Source: Paenibacillus artemisiicola (GTDB lineage Bacteria > Bacillota > Bacilli > Paenibacillales > Paenibacillaceae). From it: DNA of 53,225 nucleotides. The position numbers were made by a program, and so were the translations under genes. A model generated the notes under the pieces. The model was not told where the DNA came from and ran no database searches. It saw only the letters and a program-made list of their open reading frames with translations. Each line of letters opens with the position of its first letter. Position 1 is the stretch's first letter. The stretch spans positions 1 through 53,225 of the forward strand of contig NZ_JAGGDJ010000039.1 in assembly GCF_017652985.1 (NCBI RefSeq), written 5' to 3'. Shown in pieces: positions 15,392 to 23,146 of this stretch.

Positions 15392-16630
15392 ATGAACGAA
15401 GAAACGGTGCAGCTCCTGAAGGAGCGCATCCGCGGCCAGCTTGAGCTCGACAGCGCGCTGACGGACGCGGAGCTTAAAGCGCGGATCGAGACTGCCGTAT
15501 TCCGCTGGTGCGCCGATCACCCGCTTCCCGCCGGCGAGAAGGTGCAGCTGGTGCGCCGGCTGTTTCACGCTTTCCGCGGCCTGGACCTGATTCAGCCGCT
15601 GATGGACGATCCCGCCGTGACGGAGATCATGATCAACGGCCACGAGGAGCTGTTCGTCGAACGGGACGGCCGGCTCGAGCGGCTGCCGTTCGCCTTCGAG
15701 AGCCGCGAGCGGCTGGAAGATCTGATTCAGTCCGTCGTGGCGGGGGTGAACCGCGTCGTCAACGAATCAACGCCGATCGTCGACGCCCGGCTGAAGGACG
15801 GCTCGCGCGTGCACGTCGTGCTGCCGCCGGTCGCGCTGAAGGGACCGACGATGACGATCCGTAAATTCCCGGAGAAGCCGCTGCTTATGAAGGACCTGGT
15901 CGCGTTCGGGGCCATTCCGGACGAGGCCGCCGCGCTGCTCGAGAAGCTGGTCAAGGCGAAGTATAACATCTTCATCAGCGGCGGAACGGGTTCGGGGAAG
16001 ACGACGTTCCTGAACGCCTTGTCCCAGTTCATTCCCGAGGACGAGCGGCTCGTCACGATCGAGGACGCCGCGGAGCTGCGCATCGTGTCCGTGCCGAACC
16101 TCGTCTCGCTGGAGACGCGCAACGCCAATACCGAAGGGAAGGGAACGATCTCGATGCGGGAGCTGATTCGGGCTTCGCTGCGGATGCGGCCGAACCGGAT
16201 CATCGTCGGGGAAGTGCGGGGCGGCGAAGCGATCGATATGCTGCAGGCCATGAATACCGGGCACGACGGTTCTTTGTCCACCGGTCACGCCAACAGCGCC
16301 CGCGACATGATCGCCCGTCTCGAGACGATGGCGCTCGGAGGCGCGGACCTGCCGGTCGCGGTAATCCGCCAGCAGATCGCTTCGGCCATCGACGTCATCG
16401 TGCATCTGGCGCGGCTGCGCGACCGGTCCCGGCGCGTGACGGAGATTTGCGAGGTGACCGGGATGGCCGGGGGCGAGGTCGCCGTCTCGCCGCTGTTCCG
16501 CTTCGAGGAAGAAGGCGAGCGGAACGGCCGCGTCATCGGCGGATTGAAGCGCTGCGGGAACGGCCTGTCGCGCACATGGAAGCTGCAAATGGCAGGCATG
16601 TCGGAGATGATCGGAGGCGAGCGGACGTGA
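15392..16630 (+). CDS. CpaF/TadA family pilus assembly ATPase
   Basis: The secretion ATPase that powers assembly of the Tad/Flp pilus. The 412-residue protein has the N-terminal domain with DDPAVTEIMINGHEELFVER, Walker A GGTGSGKTT near residue 196, the Asp box (IEDAAELRI), Walker B (RIIVGEVRGGEA) and the His box (GHANSARDMIARLE). All are standard for type II/IV secretion ATPases of the TadA branch. ATG 15392 follows AGGAGG at 15378-15383. Its end overlaps the TadB start by four bases (GTGA). Confidence 0.94.
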   Translation: MNEETVQLLKERIRGQLELDSALTDAELKARIETAVFRWCADHPLPAGEKVQLVRRLFHAFRGLDLIQPLMDDPAVTEIMINGHEELFVERDGRLERLPFAFESRERLEDLIQSVVAGVNRVVNESTPIVDARLKDGSRVHVVLPPVALKGPTMTIRKFPEKPLLMKDLVAFGAIPDEAAALLEKLVKAKYNIFISGGTGSGKTTFLNALSQFIPEDERLVTIEDAAELRIVSVPNLVSLETRNANTEGKGTISMRELIRASLRMRPNRIIVGEVRGGEAIDMLQAMNTGHDGSLSTGHANSARDMIARLETMALGGADLPVAVIRQQIASAIDVIVHLARLRDRSRRVTEICEVTGMAGGEVAVSPLFRFEEEGERNGRVIGGLKRCGNGLSRTWKLQMAGMSEMIGGERT

Positions 16631-17472
16631 AGAACAAGAAGAACCGGGATCGGCCGAGGCGGGATTGGCTGGATTGGTTCGCATGGCCGGACGCGGAAGC
16701 CGCGAAGGCGCGCGCCCGGTCCTCCGAAGGCTTGGTCCGCTATGGCGATTACCGGCTGACCAAGCGGCAGTTCGCGGCGGCGGCCCTGGCCGGCGGCGCG
16801 GCGGTCTTCATGGCGGCGTACTTATTCTATCGCTCGGCGCCGGCCGCGCTTCTGTTGGCGGCCATCGGCATCGCGGCCCCGCGGCTGTACCGCAAGTTTC
16901 TGCTGGAACGGCGCAAGCTTCGCCTGACGCAGCAGTTTAAAGAAGCGCTGTATGCCATCGCTTCCTCGCTCGCGGCCGGGCGATCCGTCGAGAACGCGTT
17001 TCTGGCCGCTCAGGAGGATATGAAGCTGCTGTACCCTGGCCCGGGGACGGAAATCCTGGCCGAGTTCGAGATCCTTGCCGCCCGAATGGGCTACGGCGAG
17101 CCGCTCGAATTCGCCCTCGCGGATTTGAGCAAGCGGGCCGAAATCGAGGACATCGCCCAGTTCGCCGACGTCTTCGCGACCTGCAAACGGTCGGGCGGAG
17201 ACATGGTGGACGTCATCCGGAGAACGTCCCAAATGATCGGCGAGAAGCTGGAGGTCCAGCAGGAAATCTCGGTCATGATCGCTCAGAAGCGGTTCGAGTC
17301 GCGGATCATGATGGCGGTGCCGTTCGTGTTTCTCGCGTTCCTGACCTTGGCCGCGCCGGAATATATGAAGCCGCTGTACAGCGGCGCCGGCTATGTCCTC
17401 CTGACCGGCGCCTTGCTGGCGCTCGGGCTGTGTTACGCGTTGATGTCGAAGATCATGAATATCCGCTTGTAA
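16627..17472 (+). CDS. TadB-like inner-membrane platform protein (type II secretion F family)
   Basis: A 281-residue membrane protein with two N-terminal helices (about residues 46-80), a cytoplasmic T2SSF domain (QQFKEALYAIASSLAAGRSVENAF, then KRSGGDMVDVIRRTSQMIGEK) and two C-terminal helices. It is the platform on which the CpaF ATPase acts. GTG 16627 overlaps the upstream stop as GTGA and is preceded by GGAGG. With TadC it makes the usual TadB/TadC pair. Confidence 0.88.
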   Translation: MKNKKNRDRPRRDWLDWFAWPDAEAAKARARSSEGLVRYGDYRLTKRQFAAAALAGGAAVFMAAYLFYRSAPAALLLAAIGIAAPRLYRKFLLERRKLRLTQQFKEALYAIASSLAAGRSVENAFLAAQEDMKLLYPGPGTEILAEFEILAARMGYGEPLEFALADLSKRAEIEDIAQFADVFATCKRSGGDMVDVIRRTSQMIGEKLEVQQEISVMIAQKRFESRIMMAVPFVFLAFLTLAAPEYMKPLYSGAGYVLLTGALLALGLCYALMSKIMNIRL

Positions 17473-17485
17473 GGAGAATGGGCAT

Positions 17486-18340
17486 ATGATGGCAGCATGG
17501 GCGGCGGGCTCGGCCCTGACGTTAATGTGGCTCTACGGAATCTTATTGAACGAACGTATCGGGGGCGGAAGCAAGGAGCCGAAACGGCGGTGGATCGCGG
17601 GTCCCTCTCTGCAGCTGCTGCAGCGGAGCGGGCTGCTCGACCGGATGCAGCCGCTTGCCGCGGGACTGCACGGAAAGCTGCTGCTCCTGCACGGGCAAGG
17701 CTGGACCGCCGAGGCGAGCCGGACGTACATCGCCGAAGCCGCCGGCATGGGGTACGCGGCGGTTTGCGCGGGGTCTTGGCTCGGCGTCTTGAGCGGGGAG
17801 CCCGCGATGCCGCTCATCGGCTTGCTGCTCGGCTTCGTTCTCCCTGCCGCGAAGTGGAGGGACGTGGCCCGGAAGCTGGATCGCCGCAAACAGGACATCG
17901 TCCTGCTGCTGCCGGAGCTGCTGAATAAATTAATGCTTCTGCTCGGCGCGGGGGAGACGCTGCAGCGGTCGCTCGTCCGCTGTTCGGAACGAAGCGGCGC
18001 GCCCGAAGGTCATCCGCTGCTCGCGGAGCTGCGCCGGGTGAACGAGACCGTTCGGAACGGCGAGTCGTTCGCGGGGGCGATGGAGCTGTTCAGCCGGCGC
18101 TGCGGCGTGCAGGAGGTTTCGATTTTCACGACGACGCTGCTGTTGAACTACAGGCGAGGCGGCGATCGTCTCGTGCTTTCGCTGAAGGAGCTGTCTTACT
18201 CGCTGTGGGAGAAGCGCAAAGCCGTCGTCCGCGCCCGGGGGGAAGAAGCTTCGTCGAAGCTGGTGTTTCCGCTCGTCGGCATCTTTTTCGTGCTTATGGT
18301 CGTGGTCGCGGCGCCTGCCGTTCTGATGATGGGCGGGTAA
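17486..18340 (+). CDS. TadC-like inner-membrane platform protein
   Basis: A 284-residue membrane protein of the T2SSF type: an N-terminal helix, a pair of helices near residues 85-125, a cytoplasmic segment LPELLNKLMLLLGAGETLQR, and C-terminal helix FPLVGIFFVLMVVVAAPAVL. Partner of TadB in the pilus export platform. ATG 17486 lies nine bases after AGGAG (17472-17476), only 13 bp after the TadB stop. Confidence 0.86.
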   Translation: MMAAWAAGSALTLMWLYGILLNERIGGGSKEPKRRWIAGPSLQLLQRSGLLDRMQPLAAGLHGKLLLLHGQGWTAEASRTYIAEAAGMGYAAVCAGSWLGVLSGEPAMPLIGLLLGFVLPAAKWRDVARKLDRRKQDIVLLLPELLNKLMLLLGAGETLQRSLVRCSERSGAPEGHPLLAELRRVNETVRNGESFAGAMELFSRRCGVQEVSIFTTTLLLNYRRGGDRLVLSLKELSYSLWEKRKAVVRARGEEASSKLVFPLVGIFFVLMVVVAAPAVLMMGG

Positions 18341-18375
18341 CGGCCGAAATTCGAATCGAGGGAGAGAAAACGAAA

Positions 18376-18567
18376 ATGCGCAAATGGGGACAAGCGGTAC
18401 GCCGCTTTTGGAAGAACGAGGAAGGCTTGGGGACGCTGGAGGTCGTGCTCATTATAGCGGTCGTCATTATTTTGGCGCTGATATTCAAGGATTGGATCAT
18501 CGGCTTGCTGCAAAGCTTGATGGATAACGCGGATGAGAAGGCAAGCGGGATCTTCGATGACAAGTAA
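18376..18567 (+). CDS. Flp-type (type IVb-like) pilin subunit
   Basis: A 63-residue prepilin and the likely major subunit of the pilus. A short basic leader (RKWGQAVRRFWKNEEG) ends at G17, followed by LGTLEVVLIIAVVIILALIF. E22 is at +5 relative to cleavage, as required for pilin methylation and assembly. The mature protein would be 46 residues, mostly one helix with an acidic tail. The ribosome site is GGGAGAG. Its stop lies inside the next gene. Confidence 0.85.
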   Translation: MRKWGQAVRRFWKNEEGLGTLEVVLIIAVVIILALIFKDWIIGLLQSLMDNADEKASGIFDDK

Positions 18568-19270
18568 TCGCCCGCTCGCGGCGCTCCTTAAGCGCGAAGA
18601 GGGCAGTTTCGCGGTCGAGGCGAGTCTCGTGTTCCCGGCGTTGTTCGTGGCGCTGATCGCGCTGCTGATGCTGAGCATGTACGTTTACCAGACGGTCGCG
18701 GCGTATCACGGCGCTTCGCTGGCGGCGGAGCGGACGGCTTTCCGCTGGGACAACAGCGCCCGCGATCCCGTCAGCGGCATCGGGCCGACCGGAAGCTACG
18801 ACGGCTTATATTGGCGCATGACGGATAACGGCGCGCTGCGGTCCTTGTTCGATTTGGCCGCCGGCGGCGAAGGGGAGGGCGGCATCGAGATCGCCGTCGG
18901 CGTGAACGGGTCCGCCGGAGCCGAGGACGGCGATGAAGAAGACGCGTCCCTGCCGGTCCTCAAGATGCGGGCGGAAGGCGCCCGCGTCGCAGGTCCGTTC
19001 CAGGGCACGATGCGATACTCCGGCACGCTGGAGAAACGGGTGGACGCGAAGCTGCGGCAGCCGCTCTCCATTCCGGTGCTGGAGGCGTTTCTGGGCCATT
19101 CGGAGCCCGCGGCGGAGGCGTCCGCTTCGATCGCCGATCCCGTCGAGCTGATCCGGAACGTCGAGCTGGCCCGCTATTACGCCGGCAAGTTCAAGGGCGG
19201 CATGAGCGGCGACCAGCGAAAGCAGGCGCAGGCGATCTTGATCGGGCGGCAGGGGATGGAACATGGCTAG
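18557..19270 (+). CDS. TadE-like pseudopilin
   Basis: A 237-residue protein with a prepilin-like leader: EEG at 14-16, then SFAVEASLVFPALFVALIAL with Glu at +5. This fits TadE pseudopilins processed by the peptidase encoded at 22607. The exported part is Gly/Glu-rich and variable. The ATG at 18557 overlaps the Flp gene by 11 bases, and the next gene overlaps by eight. No strong ribosome site is seen, so translational coupling is likely. Confidence 0.78.
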   Translation: MTSNRPLAALLKREEGSFAVEASLVFPALFVALIALLMLSMYVYQTVAAYHGASLAAERTAFRWDNSARDPVSGIGPTGSYDGLYWRMTDNGALRSLFDLAAGGEGEGGIEIAVGVNGSAGAEDGDEEDASLPVLKMRAEGARVAGPFQGTMRYSGTLEKRVDAKLRQPLSIPVLEAFLGHSEPAAEASASIADPVELIRNVELARYYAGKFKGGMSGDQRKQAQAILIGRQGMEHG

Positions 19271-19961
19271 GAGCAGGGAGGCCAGGGACGCATACCGGAC
19301 AGGCTGGCCCGCACCGCCCCGCATGCGGACGAAACGGCGGGGCCGGCATCCGGCAGGGCGGCGGGAAGACGGATCCGTCTCGCTGTATTTGATCGTTGCT
19401 ACGGCGGCAATCCTGCTGTTCACGGCGCTTCTGATCGATTACGCCAGAATCGCCGCGTTCAACAAGCAATCCGAGCTCGCCGCGCAGTCCGGGGTCCGCT
19501 CGGCTTTATCGGCTTACGACGACGCGCTGTATACCCGTTACGGCTTGTTCGGCGCAGGCGGCTCCGACCGCGGCGAGCTGTTCGCGCAGGCCGCGGAGCA
19601 TAATTGGCCGCCCGAGGACGGGAACGGCTTTCAGCTTCTCCGCATCCGCCGGGAGACGTCCCACGTCGACGCGTACGAGGTACTCGGCAATCAGGCGGTG
19701 TTCACCCGTCAAGTACTGGAAGAAATGAAGTACAAAGCGCCGATCGATTTCACGATGGAGATCGCCTCCCGTTTCGCCCCCATGGGTTCGGCACTGAAAG
19801 AAGCATCGGCAACGGTGGGCGCGCTGGAGGATGTCAAGCACCTCTATGAGGAACGCGAGAAGCATCTCGAACGCATCGAGGACATCCGGCGGGAAAGCGC
19901 CGGGCGGCTGCCGGGGATCGCATCCAAGCTCGAAGCGGCATCTGGAATCGCCGGAGGTTAA
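19263..19961 (+). CDS. TadG-like pilus protein, N-terminal part (gene interrupted by TAA)
   Basis: A 232-residue reading frame: basic leader, then DGSVSLYLIVATAAILLFTALLIDYARI as a membrane anchor and an exported domain ending in a coiled-coil-like stretch rich in Glu/Arg. Tyr, not Glu, stands at the +5 position. The frame ends at TAA 19959-19961, yet the same frame continues open after it for 521 codons without any shift. The most economical reading is one 753-residue gene cut by a point mutation (for example CAA to TAA). Readthrough, or a real split, is possible. Confidence 0.7.
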   Translation: MARSREARDAYRTGWPAPPRMRTKRRGRHPAGRREDGSVSLYLIVATAAILLFTALLIDYARIAAFNKQSELAAQSGVRSALSAYDDALYTRYGLFGAGGSDRGELFAQAAEHNWPPEDGNGFQLLRIRRETSHVDAYEVLGNQAVFTRQVLEEMKYKAPIDFTMEIASRFAPMGSALKEASATVGALEDVKHLYEEREKHLERIEDIRRESAGRLPGIASKLEAASGIAGG

Positions 19962-19979
19962 GGCGACTACGAGAGTTGG

Positions 19980-21524
19980 ATGCGCGAGGATGCGGCGATC
20001 GGCGAAGGCGAGCAGCCTGCGCACGCGGATGCCATCGAAACCTACCGCAGCCGCGCGCTGAACGACGCGGCGGCTTTGGCTTCCGCGGCTTCAGGGGAAC
20101 TGGCGCGCTTGAAAACGGGTCTCGCCCAGGCGCTGTCCGAGTTGCGGTCGGCGGAGCGGTTGAACGCGTCGATCGCGGAGGCGGCCAAGCGAATGGAAGA
20201 GTCTCAGGACGGCGGCGGGTTCGATGACCTCGCGGAGGCGCAGCTCGGCGGGCAGACCGCCTCGTCGATGACGCCAGGCGAGCTCGAGGGCTTCGGCGAC
20301 ACGCGAAAGTCCATCGGCGGATTGACGATGGAAGCGGATTGGTTCGCGCGTTACCGCGAGGAATTAAGCGGGCAGCTTGACGCTTTTGAAGGGCTGGACG
20401 GCGCGGCCGCGGGATTCGGCGCCGCCGTTCGGAGCGCCGTCGCGGCGCCCGGCGGCGGCGCCGCGCTCGGTCAAGCATGGGCAAGCGTGAGCCGCGCCTT
20501 TCAAGACTACGATCGTCCCTACGGCAATCCGGGAACGGCGCTAAAGGCGAGGCAGGAGGAGCTGCGCGTCCGGCATGCCGGGGACGACGAGCGCAAATCC
20601 AACGAAGCGGCGGCGCAGTCGAAGTGGGGCCAGGTCAAGACGATCATCGGCGGCATGTCCGCCGAGCCGGGCTCGGAGGAGCAGCGGAAAGCGTTCGAGG
20701 ACGCGAAGCGGCTGGCTGCGGATAACTTGACGTTCAACCAGGCGGCCGAAAACGGCGGCGATTCCGACGGCGAGCCATCCGGCAGCGCTGCGGAAGTTTC
20801 AGGCGATGCGGCGAAGTCCGCGCTGTCCTCCATGGGGGCGATGTTCGGGGGGATGGGAGACCTGCTCCAAGGCATCCGCGATCCGCTCTACGTCAACGAA
20901 TACGTCGCGCATCGCTTCAGCAGGTTCGATCCCAAGCTCCTTCGCGAGGTGATCGCCGGGGGCAGCCGGGAAGCGTTCGCGCGATCGCTGGCGCTGGAGA
21001 ACCAGGAGACGGAATTTATTTTGTACGGGTTCGGCGAGCCGGGGGCGAATGTAGCCGCCGCTTACGGCGAGATTTTCGCCGCGCGGCTGGCGATACGAAC
21101 GATGGAGGGCTTGATCGCCTGCCGCGAGCTCGGCAACCCGTTGTTGATCCTGTCGGCGGCCGTGCTTTACGGCATCGAGAAATCCATCGCGGACATGACC
21201 GCGTTGGCGGAAACCGGAAAGGTGCAGCTCTCGAAGTACGTTCCCGTCGAACTGACGTATGCGGATTACTTGCGTCTCTTTCTCGTGCTCCACGGCTGCG
21301 GCGGCCAAGCAAGGACGGCCCGCGTCATCGCGGTCATCGAGCATAACACGGGCGCGGATTTGTCGAACGTCGCGACGGGATTGTCGGGCGAAATGACGTC
21401 CTCGGTCAATCTTTGGTTTTTGCCGGGACTGATGAGGAGCTTCACGGCGACCGGGATTCTGAGCGGAAAGGTTAAGGATGGCCGTTATGAGAAAACGCAG
21501 ACGATCGGCAGCTCTTACGGCTAG
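19980..21524 (+). CDS. TadG-like pilus protein, C-terminal part (same frame after the TAA)
   Basis: A 514-residue frame beginning at ATG 19980, in the same phase as the preceding 232-residue frame and 18 bases after its stop. It has no signal peptide of its own and a poor ribosome site, so it makes little sense as an independent exported protein. It contains long helical Ala/Glu-rich stretches and a C-terminal globular part (RDPLYVNEYVAHRFSRFD, then ILYGFGEPGANVAAAYGEIF). The coding sequence shows no further damage, so the interruption is recent, suppressed, or an assembly error. Confidence 0.65.
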   Translation: MREDAAIGEGEQPAHADAIETYRSRALNDAAALASAASGELARLKTGLAQALSELRSAERLNASIAEAAKRMEESQDGGGFDDLAEAQLGGQTASSMTPGELEGFGDTRKSIGGLTMEADWFARYREELSGQLDAFEGLDGAAAGFGAAVRSAVAAPGGGAALGQAWASVSRAFQDYDRPYGNPGTALKARQEELRVRHAGDDERKSNEAAAQSKWGQVKTIIGGMSAEPGSEEQRKAFEDAKRLAADNLTFNQAAENGGDSDGEPSGSAAEVSGDAAKSALSSMGAMFGGMGDLLQGIRDPLYVNEYVAHRFSRFDPKLLREVIAGGSREAFARSLALENQETEFILYGFGEPGANVAAAYGEIFAARLAIRTMEGLIACRELGNPLLILSAAVLYGIEKSIADMTALAETGKVQLSKYVPVELTYADYLRLFLVLHGCGGQARTARVIAVIEHNTGADLSNVATGLSGEMTSSVNLWFLPGLMRSFTATGILSGKVKDGRYEKTQTIGSSYG

Positions 21525-22614
21525 ATGGCGGAGCGAGTCCGGCAGCATCGCGCTGGAAGCGAGCTTGACGCTTCCAATCGTGCTGATGGCGATCATTTTC
21601 TTCATTTGCTTGATCCGGCTGAACGCGGCGCAGATGGCGCTTCACGGCGCCGTCTCCCAGACGGTCCGGCAGGCGGCGGCCAATATTCATCCGATCGATC
21701 TCGCCGTGAATCGGCTTGCTTCCGGCGAGAACGACGCGGATGCGGGCGGCGGGACGGAGGGGGGAGGCGCGGAATCAGGCAGCGGGGCGGTTGGGCACTC
21801 AACCGGAAACGGCAACTCCGGCGGCGGGCATCCATCCGCCGATTCCTCGGGCGAAGGCCTGGCTGCCTCCGGATTCCCATGGAACGGGCAATCGTCCGGC
21901 TCAACTTCGGACGAACCGCTCCCGGCCGTCGAGTACTTGGCGGATAAGCTCGAAGAGTGGCTTCCGTCGCCGGCGGGGCCATTGCTTTCGGCGGCTTTGA
22001 AGGGGGATTGGAAGTCGATCCGGGACACCGCCGCCGCGACGGTCGGCCGGCCCGTCATCGAGCCGCTGCTTCGCCGCGAAGCCGATGCCTCCGTGCTCGA
22101 TCCGGAGCGGATTCGGCTCTCGAAGCTCTCGCTCCCCGATCTGAAGGACAAGACCGACCTCACGCTGGCGATCGAAGCGGAATATTCGTTTCCGCTCGGG
22201 TTCCCGTTCACAAAGAAAGCGATCGTGCTGCGGGAACGGGCGGAGGAGCGCGTCTGGACGCCGGATACCGTCCCGGCGCCGAAAGGCGGCGATTCGGATT
22301 CCGAACACGCGCCGATCCAAATCGTGTTGATCGAGCCTTCGCCGGCGCGCCCGGGCCATAAAGCCCGCGTGGTGGTGAAGACGAGCCCGGGCCGAAGCCT
22401 GTCCATTGAAGTGCTGTACAAGAGCGGGCAAAGCGTCGCCAAGCACTTGGGCGATACGGTCACGGACGGCGAAGGGCTGGCCGAATGGACGTGGCTGGTG
22501 TCCGGCAACACGACGCCGGGCGTCTGGGAAATCGTCGTGACGGCCTCGGACGGAGGATCCGCGGCGCGGCATTTCGTCGTTCAGAAGAAACCGAAGGAGG
22601 GAGAGCATGGTTAG
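21478..22614 (+). CDS. TadE-like pseudopilin with a large exported C-terminal domain
   Basis: A 378-residue protein. The leader ends ESG (20-22), followed by SIALEASLTLPIVLMAIIFF with Glu at +5. Residues about 80-150 are a Gly/Ser-rich linker, and the last 90 residues look like a beta-sandwich (HKARVVVKTSPGRSLSIEVLY, then GVWEIVVTASDGG). It could be a minor tip or adhesin subunit. It overlaps the preceding frame by 47 bases and the peptidase gene by eight. ATG 21478 follows GGAAAGG; ATG 21487 is an alternative. Confidence 0.75.
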   Translation: MAVMRKRRRSAALTARWRSESGSIALEASLTLPIVLMAIIFFICLIRLNAAQMALHGAVSQTVRQAAANIHPIDLAVNRLASGENDADAGGGTEGGGAESGSGAVGHSTGNGNSGGGHPSADSSGEGLAASGFPWNGQSSGSTSDEPLPAVEYLADKLEEWLPSPAGPLLSAALKGDWKSIRDTAAATVGRPVIEPLLRREADASVLDPERIRLSKLSLPDLKDKTDLTLAIEAEYSFPLGFPFTKKAIVLRERAEERVWTPDTVPAPKGGDSDSEHAPIQIVLIEPSPARPGHKARVVVKTSPGRSLSIEVLYKSGQSVAKHLGDTVTDGEGLAEWTWLVSGNTTPGVWEIVVTASDGGSAARHFVVQKKPKEGEHG

Positions 22615-23125
22615 CTGGGCAACCGCTATTTTGGCTTTGCTGTTCGTTGCGGCGGCTTTCGTCAGCGATATACGCAAGATGACGATTCCCAACCGTCTGA
22701 ACGCCGTTTTCTTTACCGCAGGGGCGGTTTATCACGTGGCCGCCGGTGGCTGGAACGGAGGGCTGCAGGCGCTGCTCGGCGCGGCCGCCGGCCTGGTTCC
22801 TTTGCTGCTGCTCTACGCGCTGAAGGGCATCGGAGCGGGAGACGTGAAATTTTTCGCGGCTTTGGGGGCGGTCGTCGGGCCGGTGGCCGTTTTGCAGGTG
22901 CTGATGTATGCGATTTTGTACGGCGGCCTGCTGGGCTTTGCCTTTTTGCTGCTGAAGCGGACTTTTGCCCGGCGCCTGCTGTCCGGCGCCGTTGCGGTCA
23001 TCGCGGCGGATTCCCGGCTTGCGGCTTGGGGGACGAATGTTGCCGGTTCCGGCGGCCTGCGGTTTCCGTTCATGATCGCGGTTTTGCCGGGAGCCGTTAC
23101 GGCGTGGTGCATGGCGCCGTTTTAA
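22607..23125 (+). CDS. Prepilin peptidase (A24 family, TadV/CpaA type)
   Basis: A 172-residue polytopic aspartyl protease that removes prepilin leaders. The two catalytic aspartates are in SDIRKMTIPN (D21) and in GIGAGDVK (D79). It lacks the N-terminal methylase domain, as in TadV/CpaA. Its presence with one Flp pilin and two TadE-like proteins carrying Glu at +5 makes the processing step of the system complete. It overlaps the upstream gene by eight bases. Confidence 0.9.
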   Translation: MVSWATAILALLFVAAAFVSDIRKMTIPNRLNAVFFTAGAVYHVAAGGWNGGLQALLGAAAGLVPLLLLYALKGIGAGDVKFFAALGAVVGPVAVLQVLMYAILYGGLLGFAFLLLKRTFARRLLSGAVAVIAADSRLAAWGTNVAGSGGLRFPFMIAVLPGAVTAWCMAPF

Positions 23126-23146
23126 TTTCATCTAGGAGGGATTGCT

